64,000 nucleotides of DNA from Rhodocytophaga aerolata (GTDB lineage: Bacteria; Bacteroidota; Bacteroidia; Cytophagales; 172606-1), in assembly GCF_030503435.1 (NCBI RefSeq), contig NZ_JAUKPO010000008.1, positions 124,001 through 188,000 on the forward strand. The letters are read 5' to 3'. Every line of letters begins with the position of its first letter. Positions within the stretch are counted from its first letter, which is position 1. Shown piece after piece: positions 35,557 to 46,108 of the stretch. The position numbers and the translations under genes are program-made. The notes below the pieces were generated by a model that was not told the DNA's origin, did no database searches, and worked only from the letters and a program-made list of their open reading frames with translations.

Positions 35557-36342
35557 CTACTTCTTTGCATACTCCTGCAAATAAGCTGCCTTAGGAGTAC
35601 GGCGGCCCACCAGCCGGAAAAAGGTAATTAGCCCTTCTTTATCTTCCTGCAATGCTCTGGCAAAAGGTTCATTCTTCTTGTTTTTATAATCTTGTATATA
35701 CTGCTCTTTAATAAATTGCACTTGCTCGCCGGGCAGATTTTCGGCACATACCACTTCTACTAAGCCGGTCCGCTCCCATAGTTTCTTCCACCACTCTGCC
35801 GAATGAACATAATACCAGTAACGCGAATAATCTGCTTTTAAGAAATCGGGCACCTGTTCAAATGTCTCTATTTCCTGGGTAAATGCTACATCTACAATAC
35901 CAATTAACCCTTCCGGTTTCACAAATTTGGCTAGGTAAGGCAGGTATTTATCGTCTGTTCCAAAATACGTATAGGAGTCAATCACTACAATGGCATCAAA
36001 ATAATTTTCTGCAAAAGGCAGGTTACGGGCATCCGCCTGAATAGGAAAAACCTTATGGCTACAAGCACTTTCCTGGATACGGGTAAAATTGTCTGTAGCT
36101 GATACGGCCTCATCCACTGCCCATACCTCTACTTCAAATTCCTTAACCATAAATATCGCACTGATGGCCTTGCCACAAGCCAGGTCCAGAACCCGCATCT
36201 CCTTTTGTAGCGGCATTACCTGCATTAAACTTTCCAAATTAAACAATACATTCTCGCCCATGGAGTTACTTTTCACCCACACCGGATCGTAATTCGTGCT
36301 GCGAGGAAATACATGATACATTGACTGGCCGGATACTGACAT
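35557..36342 (-). CDS. Class I SAM-dependent methyltransferase
   Basis: A 261-residue methyltransferase. SAM-binding motif I VLDLACGKA (51-59), acidic end of strand 2 in VWAVDEA, motif near DARNLPFAENYFDAIVVID (a Methyltransf_11-like core), and a C-terminal part of about 90 residues with many aromatic residues (SRYWYYVHSAEWWKKLWERTGL) resembling methyltransferases of small amines or sarcosine, but the substrate cannot be set from sequence. Single gene, convergent with sdhB. Confidence 0.85.
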   Translation of the reverse strand: MSVSGQSMYHVFPRSTNYDPVWVKSNSMGENVLFNLESLMQVMPLQKEMRVLDLACGKAISAIFMVKEFEVEVWAVDEAVSATDNFTRIQESACSHKVFPIQADARNLPFAENYFDAIVVIDSYTYFGTDDKYLPYLAKFVKPEGLIGIVDVAFTQEIETFEQVPDFLKADYSRYWYYVHSAEWWKKLWERTGLVEVVCAENLPGEQVQFIKEQYIQDYKNKKNEPFARALQEDKEGLITFFRLVGRRTPKAAYLQEYAKK

Positions 36343-36593
36343 CTTTTAAATTTTCTGTTTGAGATTCACTTATAGTTACCTAACAGGATAAGCCATGCTT
36401 TCATAGGGTTTTGCTGAGCTTAAGTGTACATAGATAAGCTCTAGCCTTTACTATTTAAGTTTTTTCCTGCTCAGGCATTTGACGAATAGTATGCATAAAT
36501 AGTTGCTTCTGAAACACTGCCGGAAAAGATAACTTCCTGGCTTGCGATACGTATAGCTACAAAGCATTTTACTTAAACTTTGAAAAACAACCT

Positions 36594-37046
36594 ATGGAAG
36601 ATATAAGAAAAAAAACATTATCGGTTTTGCAAAACCTGATCGAAATAAATAATGATGGCAACCATGGCTACCGCCTGGCAGCTGATAAAATTGAAAATCA
36701 AGAATATGCCACCTTGTTTCATGCCTATGCACAGCAGCGGGCATTATTTGCCAGCGAACTGGAAAGAGAAGCAAACTTGCTGGGCAAAGACGTGGATGGC
36801 AATGAAGAAAGTATTCTTGGAGCAATTCACAGAGGATGGATCAATATTAAATCAGTAATTGCGGGAGGAGACAGCGAAGCTATTTTACGCGAATGTGAAA
36901 CCGGAGATAAAGCGGCTGTGGAAGCCTATGAAAAGGCCATGAAAGAAAACTTACCTTCTAACATTGAAGCAGTACTCAGAAAGCAATATGCTGACATTGC
37001 AGAGGCCTATAATAAAATAAAAACCTTCAAGCACGTTACTTCTTAA
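36594..37046 (+). CDS. PA2169-family four-helix-bundle protein (DUF2383)
   Basis: A 150-residue, highly helical acidic protein. LIEINNDGNHGYRLAADKI near the start, an E-L-E-R-E helix and KAAVEAYEKAM later fit the ferritin-like DUF2383 family (PA2169-type) which is often found with general stress genes. No metal-ligand set as in true ferritins is obvious. Isolated by a terminator downstream; a TTAAACTTTG stretch about 20 bases upstream is close to a -7 element. Confidence 0.82.
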   Translation: MEDIRKKTLSVLQNLIEINNDGNHGYRLAADKIENQEYATLFHAYAQQRALFASELEREANLLGKDVDGNEESILGAIHRGWINIKSVIAGGDSEAILRECETGDKAAVEAYEKAMKENLPSNIEAVLRKQYADIAEAYNKIKTFKHVTS

Positions 37047-37074
37047 CGCAAGGAGTAGCCGTAATTTATCGTAC

Positions 37075-37115
37075 AAAAGAAAAGGATGGTTTATATAAAC
37101 CATCCTTTTCTTTTT
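37075..37115 (+). terminator. Rho-independent terminator
   Basis: Long perfect hairpin, arms AAAAGAAAAGGATGGTTTA and its complement with almost no loop, ending in TTTTT. It follows the DUF2383 gene by 28 bases. Confidence 0.88.
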
Positions 37116-37152
37116 AGGTTGATTGATAAAGCTATAAAATATGTACGAATGC

Positions 37153-37182
37153 TTTCTATTTTATGGACATACTTTAACTTTG
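37153..37182 (+). promoter_or_regulatory. Promoter of lysS
   Basis: TTTC (one change from TTTG) followed after 18 bases by TAACTTTG, a full match to TAnnTTTG; 20 bases before the lysS ATG. This leaves a very short leader. Confidence 0.55.
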
Positions 37183-37201
37183 CGAATTAAAACAGATATA
37201 T

Positions 37202-38929
37202 ATGCATCTTAGCGAACAGGAAATCAGAAGACGCGAAAAAAGAGAAGAATTGATGAAATTAGGCATACAGCCTTATCCATCCGAATTATTTGAGGTAAAC
37301 GTAAGTGCCCAGGATATACATAAAAACTACGCCACCCACAAAACCGACTATAAAGATATTTCCATAGCTGGCCGCATTATGAGTTTCCGCATTATGGGAA
37401 ATGCCTCTTTTGCCGAAATTCAGGATTCTACCGGCCGTGTTCAGATCTATGTCCGCCGCGATGACATCTGCCCAGGCGAAGATAAAACCCTGTACAATAC
37501 TGTTTTCAAAAAGCTGCTAGATATTGGCGATATTATAGGTGTAAAAGGCTACGTATTCACTACACAACTGGGCGAAGTATCTATCCATGTTACTAACTTA
37601 ACAGTACTTACTAAATCCTTGCGGCCGATTCCTATTGTAAAACGCGAAGAAGATGAACAAGGCAATGAAAAAGTGTACGATGCTTTCTCTGATCCGGAAC
37701 AACGTTACCGCCAGCGGTATGTCGACTTGATTGTAAATCCGGAAGTACGGGATACATTCCGGAAACGTACGCAGTTGACTAATTCCATCCGGGAATACCT
37801 GAATAACAAAGGATATATGGAAGTAGAAACGCCAATTTTGCAACCCTTGTACGGAGGCGCTGCTGCCCGGCCATTTAAAACGCACCACAACACACTGGAC
37901 ATGACGTTATATCTGCGGATTGCCAATGAGTTGTATCTAAAAAGGCTGATTGTAGGTGGATTTGATGGGGTATACGAATTTGCCAAAGACTTCCGTAATG
38001 AAGGCATGAGCCGTTTCCATAATCCGGAATTTACGCAGGTGGAGTTGTATGTGGCTTACAAAGACTATAACTGGATGATGAACCTGGTAGAAGAAATGGT
38101 AGAAAAAGTAGCCATAGATCTGCATGGAACAACGGAAGTAACAGTAGGCGAACACGTTATTAATTTCCAGCGTCCCTGGAAGCGGTATACCATGTTTGAG
38201 GCTATACAACACTACACCGGTATTGATATATCCCAGATGGACGAAGCACACCTGCGCGAAACAGCTAAAAAACTGAACGTACCGGTAGATGAGACCATGG
38301 GTAAGGGAAAACTGATAGATGAGATTTTTGGCGAAACCTGCGAACATCAGCTGATTCAGCCAACCTTTATCACCGATTATCCGGTAGAAATGTCTCCGCT
38401 GGCAAAAAAACACCGCAGCAAAGAGGGGCTGGTAGAACGGTTTGAAGCCATTTGTAATGGTAAAGAAATATGCAATGCCTTTTCTGAGCTAAACGACCCA
38501 ATAGATCAACGCAAACGGTTTGAGGAGCAACTGGAACTGGGCAAACGAGGCGATGTAGAAGCTATGGTACTGGACGAAGACTTTTTGCGGGCTTTAGAAT
38601 ATGGTATGCCCCCTACAGCAGGCTTAGGCATCGGTATTGACCGGCTGAGCATGATTATGACTAATTCGCCATCCATACAGGAGGTATTATTCTTCCCGCA
38701 GATGAAGCCCGAAAACCGTACGCCTGCCCCAACAGATGAAGAGTTTTTAGCCTCAGGTATCCCTGCTGAATGGATTCCTCTGGTGCATAAACTCAATTTT
38801 GCTACGCTGAAAGATTTTAAGGAAGCCAATCCCAATAAACTTTTCAATGACCTGAATGGCCTGCGCAAAAAGATGAAGATGGATATTAAAGCCCTTTCGG
38901 CTGATGAAGTAAAAAACTGGCTGAAGTAG
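37202..38929 (+). CDS. lysS: Lysyl-tRNA synthetase, class II
   Basis: A 575-residue enzyme: N-terminal anticodon-binding OB domain (about 55-160, with [14 protein letters not shown]) and class II catalytic domain with motif 2 [18 protein letters not shown] and motif 3 [11 protein letters not shown] (about 474-484). A C-terminal extension of about 75 residues beyond motif 3 is longer than in E. coli and is typical of Bacteroidota LysS. Monocistronic with its own promoter. Confidence 0.96.
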   Translation: MHLSEQEIRRREKREELMKLGIQPYPSELFEVNVSAQDIHKNYATHKTDYKDISIAGRIMSFRIMGNASFAEIQDSTGRVQIYVRRDDICPGEDKTLYNTVFKKLLDIGDIIGVKGYVFTTQLGEVSIHVTNLTVLTKSLRPIPIVKREEDEQGNEKVYDAFSDPEQRYRQRYVDLIVNPEVRDTFRKRTQLTNSIREYLNNKGYMEVETPILQPLYGGAAARPFKTHHNTLDMTLYLRIANELYLKRLIVGGFDGVYEFAKDFRNEGMSRFHNPEFTQVELYVAYKDYNWMMNLVEEMVEKVAIDLHGTTEVTVGEHVINFQRPWKRYTMFEAIQHYTGIDISQMDEAHLRETAKKLNVPVDETMGKGKLIDEIFGETCEHQLIQPTFITDYPVEMSPLAKKHRSKEGLVERFEAICNGKEICNAFSELNDPIDQRKRFEEQLELGKRGDVEAMVLDEDFLRALEYGMPPTAGLGIGIDRLSMIMTNSPSIQEVLFFPQMKPENRTPAPTDEEFLASGIPAEWIPLVHKLNFATLKDFKEANPNKLFNDLNGLRKKMKMDIKALSADEVKNWLK

Positions 38930-38984
38930 CAAGCGGAATTCCTGTATTTCTACACTACTGTGATGCTATAAAAGCATTGCCCGT

Positions 38985-39021
38985 ATAATAAAAACGCCCC
39001 GCTTAGTTGCATAAGCGGGGC
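38985..39021 (-). terminator. Terminator of the cold-shock gene
   Basis: Perfect 10-bp GC-rich arms GCCCCGCTTA and TAAGCGGGGC with a 6-base loop; on the minus strand a GTTTTTATTAT tail follows. It may also stop transcription from lysS. Confidence 0.88.
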
Positions 39022-39055
39022 CACTAACGACTGATTAATGTAAAGAATGATATGC

Positions 39056-39247
39056 TTATATTTTTTTTACATTAACGGCATTAACGCCTTTTTTTCCATC
39101 GATTTTATCAAAGGCAACTTTATCATTCTCACGTACCTGATCTACTAACCCGGTAATGTGGACGAAAATTTCCTGATTTGATAAATCTTCTTTAATGAAA
39201 CCATATCCTTTACTTTCATTAAAGAACTTAACTGTACCTGTTTGCAT
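39056..39247 (-). CDS. Cold-shock domain protein
   Basis: A 63-residue single-domain nucleic-acid chaperone. RNP1 is KGYGFI and RNP2 is IFVHIT; starts MQTGTVKFFNESKG, as in CspA-type proteins. It ends VNAVNVKKI. A candidate promoter lies just upstream and a strong terminator downstream, so it is a single-gene unit, probably highly expressed. Confidence 0.94.
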   Translation of the reverse strand: MQTGTVKFFNESKGYGFIKEDLSNQEIFVHITGLVDQVRENDKVAFDKIDGKKGVNAVNVKKI

Positions 39248-39273
39248 AAAAAATGAAATAAATTTAACCTTAC

Positions 39274-39302
39274 CAAATATATAAATAAAAACAAAATAGC
39301 AA
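39274..39302 (-). promoter_or_regulatory. Promoter of the cold-shock gene
   Basis: On the minus strand TTG, 18 bases, TATATTTG: a full match to the Bacteroidota consensus, 27 bases before the ATG. The region upstream is very AT-rich. Confidence 0.6.
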
Positions 39303-39440
39303 TAGTTTTTTACAAAAGTTTTTATACGATATACGGATTTTGAACGTTTAATACAACTTTTTCACCTCATTATCGGGGTAAAGCATTCCTGAATATTTTG
39401 CATTTCCGCAAAATTGCCAAATGCCTCTATATGTAGGTTT

Positions 39441-40424
39441 TTAGGCTTTGTTTACCCACTTACGCAGCGTAGCCAGGTCCTTTTTCATAGCTTCCAGGAC
39501 TTGCTCTTTAGGAATAGCCAACGATTTTGCACCCGAATCTGCCCCTCCCAGTGGGTATTCATAATGAAGAGAAAAAGGCCCCTTAATCTGGTAGCTTCTC
39601 AAAAGGCTAAAATACTGCGTAAAATCAACCATACCCTCACCCAAGGGCACATTCTCTATTTGCCACTTGCCATCTTTATTTTCCCACCGGAAATCTTTAA
39701 TATCTAATGTACGGATATGGCTCTGGACTAATTTTAAACCTAAAGGCCAGGAATTAGCGCCCTCTATAATGGCATGGCGGATATCGTACTGGCAGCCCAG
39801 CCACTGCGGATCAAGATCTTTAATCACCATCCATAAATCCCATATGGCCGATCCCAGATTTTTACCGGCATGGTTCTGATAAGCGCCATGTATCTGGTAT
39901 TGTTTATTTAAGGCAGCCAGCTGGCCAAACATTTTTTTGAAAACTTCCAAATTCTGCTCAATACTTTGCTTATCCTCATATTTTACCCAACCCATGCGGT
40001 AATATTTGATTCCCAGTTTGGCCGCTGTTTTCAAAATAGCTTGTGTATGCGGCTGGTCAGCACTGGTGATTTCGGTAGTAAGCATATACACTTTCAATCC
40101 CGCCTGTTCAACAGCTTTTACTGCTTTAGGCAAATCTTCCGCTACCCGTTCTGGTTCCACATGGCCATTGGGCCGCACCGTAAGATCTATGCCATCAAAG
40201 CCCAGCATAGCAGCCGTTTTAGCCATTTCCTGATAGGTAAGCCATTGCAGGTGTTTAGAAAAAATACAAATCTTAGTGTCATCAGCATCCCTGGCAAAGT
40301 TGGCTGGTTTTTCAGAAACTGTATCTAGGTTGATAGAAGCCGCAGCATTTGTTCCGGCGGCTAGTCCGGCAGTTGCCAATATAGACCTGTAAAGAAAATC
40401 GCGTCTGGTGTAAGGTATATCCAT
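39441..40424 (-). CDS. Secreted sugar-phosphate isomerase/epimerase-like TIM barrel protein
   Basis: A 327-residue protein of the xylose isomerase-like (AP endonuclease 2) family. N terminus YTRRDFLYRSILATAGLAAG has an RR-D-F-L twin-arginine-like motif, suggesting folded export by Tat. The barrel shows GFDGIDLTVRPNGHVEPE, the acid-rich ends of strands (for example YQNHAG, CQYDIRHAI, LDIKDFRW, PLGEGMVDF) which would form the metal site. Many Bacteroidota and Planctomycetes paralogues exist; substrate unknown. Confidence 0.84.
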   Translation of the reverse strand: MDIPYTRRDFLYRSILATAGLAAGTNAAASINLDTVSEKPANFARDADDTKICIFSKHLQWLTYQEMAKTAAMLGFDGIDLTVRPNGHVEPERVAEDLPKAVKAVEQAGLKVYMLTTEITSADQPHTQAILKTAAKLGIKYYRMGWVKYEDKQSIEQNLEVFKKMFGQLAALNKQYQIHGAYQNHAGKNLGSAIWDLWMVIKDLDPQWLGCQYDIRHAIIEGANSWPLGLKLVQSHIRTLDIKDFRWENKDGKWQIENVPLGEGMVDFTQYFSLLRSYQIKGPFSLHYEYPLGGADSGAKSLAIPKEQVLEAMKKDLATLRKWVNKA

Positions 40425-40671
40425 AAGTAAAGCAGAAATAAGATTATCAGAAATGTATAAATTTTCTTATATATTTTTCAACAAAAAAAAGCTTACCCAT
40501 TAAAAGTTTAAACTTGATCATTACAGCAGGTGGCCTGCGTAGAAAAAGTACAGGATACTATTTGTCCGTTGCCCATTGGCAGAGCAATTTTATTGATAAA
40601 AAGGGCCGGGTTAAACGCATTAATTTCAAATTTGACGGAACACTTATTACCCATAATTCAAATCTTTCCTT

Positions 40672-40679
40672 TACCTTTG
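40672..40679 (+). promoter_or_regulatory. Candidate -7 element of pyrG
   Basis: TACCTTTG matches TAnnTTTG 31 bases ahead of the chosen pyrG ATG. A clear -33 element is lacking. Confidence 0.4.
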
Positions 40680-40710
40680 TATCCCATAAGTTTATTTGAT
40701 AACACTACTT

Positions 40711-42342
40711 ATGGCATCTGCTAAATATATTTTTGTAACGGGCGGCGTTACGTCTTCTTTGGGTAAAGGTATTATTGCTTCTTCTCTGGCTAAACTCCTG
40801 CAATCGAGAGGTTTTTCAGTAACTATACAAAAGTTTGATCCCTATATCAATATAGATCCTGGTACCCTGAATCCGTATGAGCATGGCGAATGTTATGTAA
40901 CGGACGATGGCGCTGAAACGGATCTGGATTTAGGACATTACGAACGTTTCCTCAATAATCCTACATCACAAGCCAACAACGTAACTACCGGAAGAATTTA
41001 TAACAGTGTAATTACCAAAGAACGCCGGGGCGACTATCTGGGAAAAACCGTACAGGTCATTCCCCATATCACCGACGAAATCAAGCGTAATTTTACAGCG
41101 TTAGGTAATACTGGCAAGTATGACATTATCATTACTGAAATTGGCGGATGCGTGGGTGATATAGAGTCTTTGCCATTTATAGAAGCTGTACGCCAGATGA
41201 AATGGGACATGGGTGCCGAAAATGCAATAGTTATACACTTAACTTTGGTACCTTACCTTAAATCTGCCGGAGAGTTAAAAACGAAGCCTACTCAGCACTC
41301 TGTAAAAGACTTGCAGGAATCCGGAATTCAACCGGATATTCTGGTATGCCGCACTGAGCACCCACTACCAATCGAAATCCGGAAAAAGATGGCTCTGTTC
41401 TGTAACGTACACCTCAACTCTGTCATAGAATCCCTGGATGCCGATACCATATACGATGTGCCCCTGCTGATGAAGAAAGAAAAACTGGATGAACGGGCAC
41501 TGGAAAAACTAAACCTGCCTCATAACCAGGAACCGGATATAGAAGCATGGAAAGATTTTCTAGGCAGGTTAAAAAATCCTACCGAAGAAATTACGATCGG
41601 TTTAGTAGGGAAATACGTAGAATTACATGATGCCTATAAGTCTATTGTTGAGAGCTTTGTACATGCAGGCGCCCATAACGAATGCAAAGTGCATATCAAA
41701 TGGATACAGTCTGAAACGCTGCTTTCGCATAACTTTGAATATACCTTATCGGAACTGGACGGCATAGTGGTAGCCCCCGGATTTGGTCAGCGGGGTTTTG
41801 AAGGTAAAATAAATGCCGTGCGGTATGCCCGCGAAAATGGTATCCCATTTTTCGGTATATGTCTGGGTATGCAGTGTGCTAGTGTGGAGTTTGCCCGGAA
41901 TGTGTTGGGAATTAAAGATGCCTGCTCCAGTGAAATGGACCCGGACACCCCTAACCCGGTGATAGATTTAATGGAAGACCAGAAACAGATTACGGCCAAA
42001 GGCGGCACCATGCGGCTGGGTGCCTATGCCTGTGAACTGAAGAAAGGATCGAAAGTCAATCAGATTTATGGCAAAACGAGAATATCCGAACGGCACCGCC
42101 ACCGGTACGAGTTTAATAACAAATACCTGGAAGCCTTTGAAAAAGCCGGTATGATTGCCTCTGGCATAAATCCGGACAGCAAGCTGGTAGAAATCATTGA
42201 ACTAAAAGATCATCCCTGGTTTGTTGGTGCCCAATTTCATCCGGAATTAAAAAGCACAGTTATGAATCCGCATCCACTATTTGTTACCTTTGTAAAAGCT
42301 TCCGTAGAACATGCACTCAGAAAAAGATTAGTAGTAAGGTAA
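40711..42342 (+). CDS. pyrG: CTP synthase
   Basis: A 543-residue enzyme that aminates UTP to CTP using glutamine. Amidoligase P-loop region [10 protein letters not shown] (11-20) in the N-terminal domain and a class I glutamine amidotransferase domain with nucleophile Cys384 in GICLGMQ and the His/Glu of AQFHPELKS near 510. The ATG at 40711 (MASAKYIF) is chosen over an upstream TTG because it matches the family start. Monocistronic or with yidC 122 bases on. Confidence 0.96.
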   Translation: MASAKYIFVTGGVTSSLGKGIIASSLAKLLQSRGFSVTIQKFDPYINIDPGTLNPYEHGECYVTDDGAETDLDLGHYERFLNNPTSQANNVTTGRIYNSVITKERRGDYLGKTVQVIPHITDEIKRNFTALGNTGKYDIIITEIGGCVGDIESLPFIEAVRQMKWDMGAENAIVIHLTLVPYLKSAGELKTKPTQHSVKDLQESGIQPDILVCRTEHPLPIEIRKKMALFCNVHLNSVIESLDADTIYDVPLLMKKEKLDERALEKLNLPHNQEPDIEAWKDFLGRLKNPTEEITIGLVGKYVELHDAYKSIVESFVHAGAHNECKVHIKWIQSETLLSHNFEYTLSELDGIVVAPGFGQRGFEGKINAVRYARENGIPFFGICLGMQCASVEFARNVLGIKDACSSEMDPDTPNPVIDLMEDQKQITAKGGTMRLGAYACELKKGSKVNQIYGKTRISERHRHRYEFNNKYLEAFEKAGMIASGINPDSKLVEIIELKDHPWFVGAQFHPELKSTVMNPHPLFVTFVKASVEHALRKRLVVR

Positions 42343-42464
42343 TTCCTGTAGGTGAGTGATATATTCCTATAGCTTTTAAACAAAAATATCTGTAACCAAT
42401 TTAACATCAATCAACGCTATGCAAGGTACCCTGGTATCTTGCACATTTAACGAAACAAAAATTA

Positions 42465-44294
42465 ATGGATAGGAATCAGGCGACGGGCATTATGCTCATT
42501 TTACTATTGCTGTTTGTGTACTTTCAATTTTTTGCTCCCAATCCGCAACCCAAGCAAGTAATGAAAGACACTGGCGGAGCAAAAAGCACACAAACAAGCA
42601 GAGATACCACCGGAAGACAGGCTATAGTTACAGATTCTCTGCGAAACGATACCGTGGTAAACGAGCAGTTACAAAGAACCTATGGCGATTTTGCGGCGGC
42701 GGCTTCCGGGCAAGACCAGGAAGTAGTGCTGGAAAACAAAGATATACGGGTTACCTTTGGCACACGGGGCGGTAGAATTAAGGAAGTATTGCTGAAAAAC
42801 TATAAGACCTACGACCAGAAGCCATTAATCTTACTGGATGAACAGACGAATGAGTTGAGCCTCACCTTGCCTACCAATTCCGGAAATATCGCAATACAAG
42901 ATCTTTTCTTTACAACCAACAGTTCCAGTACCCAGGTAAGCGAAGGCGATTCCAGTACCATAACATTCAGGCTTGCCCTCTCTCCTACCCAGACTATTGA
43001 GCAAACCTACTCCCTGCGTGGCTCCGGATTTGAGCTTGGCTATGATCTCAAACTAAATGGAATGAATAATCTGGTGGGTAATACACCTGCACAGTTCTAT
43101 TGGCTAAATAATCTCAAGCGACTAGAATTGGATATGGAACAGAGCCGGATTACCTCAACCATCAACTACTATACGACCAATGGAAACTTTGAACAGGTAA
43201 CCGAAGCCTCTAAAAGCGAGGAAGAAGAAATAGTAGAGGTTCCGCTGCAGTGGGTTTCTCTGAAACAAAAATTCTTTTTATCTGCCATTATTGGCAATAC
43301 AACTACTTTTACTAACAGTATATTCCGGACTAGTGTAGATGAAGCAGACAGCAATACCGTAAAAACGCTGGAGGCTGCTATGAGTATTCCCATAGCAGAT
43401 TTAAAAAATGGAAAAGGTAATTTTTCCTACTACTTTGGCCCTAACGACAGCCGGGTGGTAGAAGGGGTTACAGAAGGATTTAAGGAAAACGTCTATTTTG
43501 GATGGCCGGTAGTGCGGGTAATTAACCGCTATATGATTGTGCCTCTCTTCCATTTTCTGGAAAACTTCTTTACTAATTATGGGCTCATCATCCTGATTTT
43601 AGTGCTGATTGTGCGGGTAATTCTACTGCCCCTTAACTACAAGTCGTATATTTCACTGGCAAAAACCAAAGTACTACAGCCTGAAATACAAGCTATTAAA
43701 GATAAATATGGCGATGACATGACCAAAGTACAGCAGGAGCAAATGAAGCTTTATGGACAGGTAGGTGTAAATCCATTGAGTGGCTGTATTCCAGTACTTT
43801 TACAAATGCCGTTCTTACTTGCCATGTTTAGCTTGTTTCCGAACCTGATTGAACTGCGGCAGAAGGAATTTTTGTGGTCTACTGACCTCTCTACCTACGA
43901 TTCCATTCTAAATCTTCCGTTTACGATACCTTTTTATGGCTCACACGTTAGTTTGTTTACTATTCTGATGACCATTTCATCGGTAGCCTATGCATACTTC
44001 AATAACCAGGTTTCTACCATTCAAGGGCCTATGAAGTCACTGCAATATGTAATGCCGGTTATGTTTATGTTTATCTTGAATAATTTACCTTCTGGTTTAA
44101 CGTATTATTACTTTGTGGCAAACGTAGTATCTATTGCGCAGCAGGTAATAATCCGGCGGTTTGTGGATGAAGATAAAATAAAAGCCTTGCTGGAAGAGAA
44201 CAAACTTAAAAACAAGGATAAAAAGAAGTCAAAGTTTCAGCAAAGGCTGGAAGATGCACTAAAAAATGCAGAAGAAGCCAAAAGAAAGAAATAA
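42465..44294 (+). CDS. yidC: Membrane protein insertase YidC
   Basis: A 609-residue Oxa1/YidC insertase. One N-terminal helix (ATGIMLILLLLFVYFQFF), a large periplasmic beta domain (about 75-335), then the five-helix insertase core (about 350-560) with YKSYISLAKTKVLQPEIQAIKDKYG in the cytoplasmic hairpin and GCIPVLLQMPFLLAMFSLFP. The C-terminal tail is lysine-rich (KNKDKKKSKFQQRLED...KRKK), as expected for ribosome contact. Usual neighbours rnpA/rpmH are not here. Confidence 0.95.
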   Translation: MDRNQATGIMLILLLLFVYFQFFAPNPQPKQVMKDTGGAKSTQTSRDTTGRQAIVTDSLRNDTVVNEQLQRTYGDFAAAASGQDQEVVLENKDIRVTFGTRGGRIKEVLLKNYKTYDQKPLILLDEQTNELSLTLPTNSGNIAIQDLFFTTNSSSTQVSEGDSSTITFRLALSPTQTIEQTYSLRGSGFELGYDLKLNGMNNLVGNTPAQFYWLNNLKRLELDMEQSRITSTINYYTTNGNFEQVTEASKSEEEEIVEVPLQWVSLKQKFFLSAIIGNTTTFTNSIFRTSVDEADSNTVKTLEAAMSIPIADLKNGKGNFSYYFGPNDSRVVEGVTEGFKENVYFGWPVVRVINRYMIVPLFHFLENFFTNYGLIILILVLIVRVILLPLNYKSYISLAKTKVLQPEIQAIKDKYGDDMTKVQQEQMKLYGQVGVNPLSGCIPVLLQMPFLLAMFSLFPNLIELRQKEFLWSTDLSTYDSILNLPFTIPFYGSHVSLFTILMTISSVAYAYFNNQVSTIQGPMKSLQYVMPVMFMFILNNLPSGLTYYYFVANVVSIAQQVIIRRFVDEDKIKALLEENKLKNKDKKKSKFQQRLEDALKNAEEAKRKK

Positions 44295-44337
44295 AGGGCA
44301 TTACCGCCTACTTTTCAATCAGCCTATACTACTTTAT

Positions 44338-46023
44338 ATGATACAAAGATTCTTTCTATTTTTTTGCCTGTTTATGCTAAGCTCTCTGGCTTTTGCACAG
44401 AATGCAAAAGAATATCAGCGCAAATTTGAGTCAGGCAAAGAACTATTAAAACAGGAAAAATACGCACTGGCGAAAGAGGTATTTACGCCGCTTACCCAGC
44501 AAAATCCGGCTAATCCTTATTCATCCTATGCCAATTATTATCTGGCCTATGCACATTTTAAAACCGGAAAACTGGATAATGCCAGGTTGCAATTAACGCA
44601 GCTGCTGGAAAGAAATCCAACCTGGCCTGATGCAGAAAATGCCTATTATTTACTGGCCAATATTGCTTTTGAGAAAAAAGACATGGCGGCTGGTTTTGGT
44701 CAGCTGGAAAAAATAAAAAACAAACAAATCCGGGAAGAGGCAGACAATCTGAAAAAACACTACCTGGCACAGGTAACCGATCTGGCTGTGCTGAAAAATT
44801 TACAAAAAAAATATCCGGAAGACAAAGCCCTAGCCAGCGTAGTAGTAGATAAGTTATTGATGAGTCCCAATGCCGATGAGGTAAAGTTGGCGCAGCAGCT
44901 GGATGCTAAATTTAAATTTGGCAAAGTAAAAGAGCTTGAAGAACAGAAAAAGGTATCTGTGAAAGATGAATACAATGTAGCGGTGCTTTTTCCCTTTCAA
45001 CCAGATAATCTGCTAGTCACCGACAAACCCCGCAACAACCAGTTTGCGCTGGATATGTATGTGGGCATCAAAATGGCGCAGGAGCAATTAGCCGCTAATG
45101 GCGTAAAAATAAATGTATATGCCTACGATATTGGCTCCGATGGCGACAAAATGCTGAATCTGATTAATCAGCCGGAATTTTCCGCGATGGATTTATTAAT
45201 CGGCCCCCTATATAGTGCTTCCAACAAAGTGGCTGTAAGCTATGCCAACGACCGCAATATTGCTTTAATTAACCCCATTTCTACCAATGCCCAGTTAGTA
45301 GAAAATAATCCGGCTGCGTATTTATTTCAGCCGTCTGTTGAACAACAGGTAAAACAAGCGGCTGATTATGCGTTTGCCAGTTTCGATAAAAAGCCGGCTG
45401 TTATTTTCTTTGGCGCTACGCCTAAGGATTCTTCCATAGCGCATAATTACCGGCGTTTTTACGAGCAAAAAGGAGGAAAAGTAAGTGCCATTACGAAGCT
45501 GTCTCTGACAGATGTAGCCAACGTTTCAAAGATTTTCGAAGGATTAACTAATGAGACTACCGGACACGTATTTATTTCTACTGACAACACTACCATTGTA
45601 GCCAATTTTATAAATGCCCTGGAACGTAAATCGTCCACTTTTCCGGTATTTACACTCCCCAACTGGCTGGAGCAGCGGATGATCTCTTTCGAGCAGCTCG
45701 AGCGGCGCAATGTACATGTTATTTATCCGGAGTATATAGATTATAATGCAGATACTGTGCAGGCCTTTCGTAAAAACTATATTGCCAGAAGAAACATTGT
45801 GCCCTCTATCTATTCGTACCAAGGGTATGATATGATGCTGTTTTTTGGCCAACTAATGGCAGAACATGGTACATTTTTCCATCAGGCATTGCACCAGCAG
45901 CCTCCGGTAAGAGGAGTAATTATGGCTGGGTACAATTACAATGGTTCTAACATTAACCAGTATGTACCTTTGGTAAAATTTGACAAAGCCAACTTAATTC
46001 TGGTCAATCCAATTTCGCCCTGA
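44338..46023 (+). CDS. TPR plus periplasmic-binding-protein (type 1 fold) exported protein
   Basis: About 561 residues from the ATG at 44338, which gives a signal peptide (MIQRFFLFFCLFMLSSLAFAQ); an upstream frame to 44266 overlaps yidC and is not needed. Residues 25-165 are tetratricopeptide-like helices (YALAKEVFTPLTQQNP, YYLAYAHFKTGKLDNA, AYYLLANIAFEKKDM); 200-561 form a type 1 periplasmic binding fold (YNVAVLFPFQP, LDMYVGIKMAQEQL, DLLIGPLYSASN, YSYQGYDMMLFF). The same order, TPR followed by a binding-protein fold, is found in LpoA (YraM/LppC), the activator of penicillin-binding protein 1A, so a cell-wall role is a reasonable alternative to solute uptake. It starts 43 bases after yidC. 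Confidence 0.8.
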   Translation: MIQRFFLFFCLFMLSSLAFAQNAKEYQRKFESGKELLKQEKYALAKEVFTPLTQQNPANPYSSYANYYLAYAHFKTGKLDNARLQLTQLLERNPTWPDAENAYYLLANIAFEKKDMAAGFGQLEKIKNKQIREEADNLKKHYLAQVTDLAVLKNLQKKYPEDKALASVVVDKLLMSPNADEVKLAQQLDAKFKFGKVKELEEQKKVSVKDEYNVAVLFPFQPDNLLVTDKPRNNQFALDMYVGIKMAQEQLAANGVKINVYAYDIGSDGDKMLNLINQPEFSAMDLLIGPLYSASNKVAVSYANDRNIALINPISTNAQLVENNPAAYLFQPSVEQQVKQAADYAFASFDKKPAVIFFGATPKDSSIAHNYRRFYEQKGGKVSAITKLSLTDVANVSKIFEGLTNETTGHVFISTDNTTIVANFINALERKSSTFPVFTLPNWLEQRMISFEQLERRNVHVIYPEYIDYNADTVQAFRKNYIARRNIVPSIYSYQGYDMMLFFGQLMAEHGTFFHQALHQQPPVRGVIMAGYNYNGSNINQYVPLVKFDKANLILVNPISP

Positions 46024-46068
46024 TAAGCTTAAATAATTTTCATTCCTAAAAAATCAATAGTATATTGT

Positions 46069-46102
46069 TAATGGCAAACGGAAACCTTCACGTTTGCCAT
46101 TA
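46069..46102 (+). promoter_or_regulatory. Inverted repeat immediately before the permease start
   Basis: Perfect 12-bp arms TAATGGCAAACG and CGTTTGCCATTA with a 10-base loop end only six bases before the permease ATG at 46109. There is no T-run after it. It could terminate the upstream gene, act as an operator, or fold over the translation start of the permease mRNA. Confidence 0.5.
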
Positions 46103-46108
46103 CGCTGA

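Noticed and set aside
40514-40699. Small plus-strand frames before pyrG
   Set aside because: They overlap each other in two frames, have no domain, and lie over the pyrG promoter region; not a convincing leader peptide.
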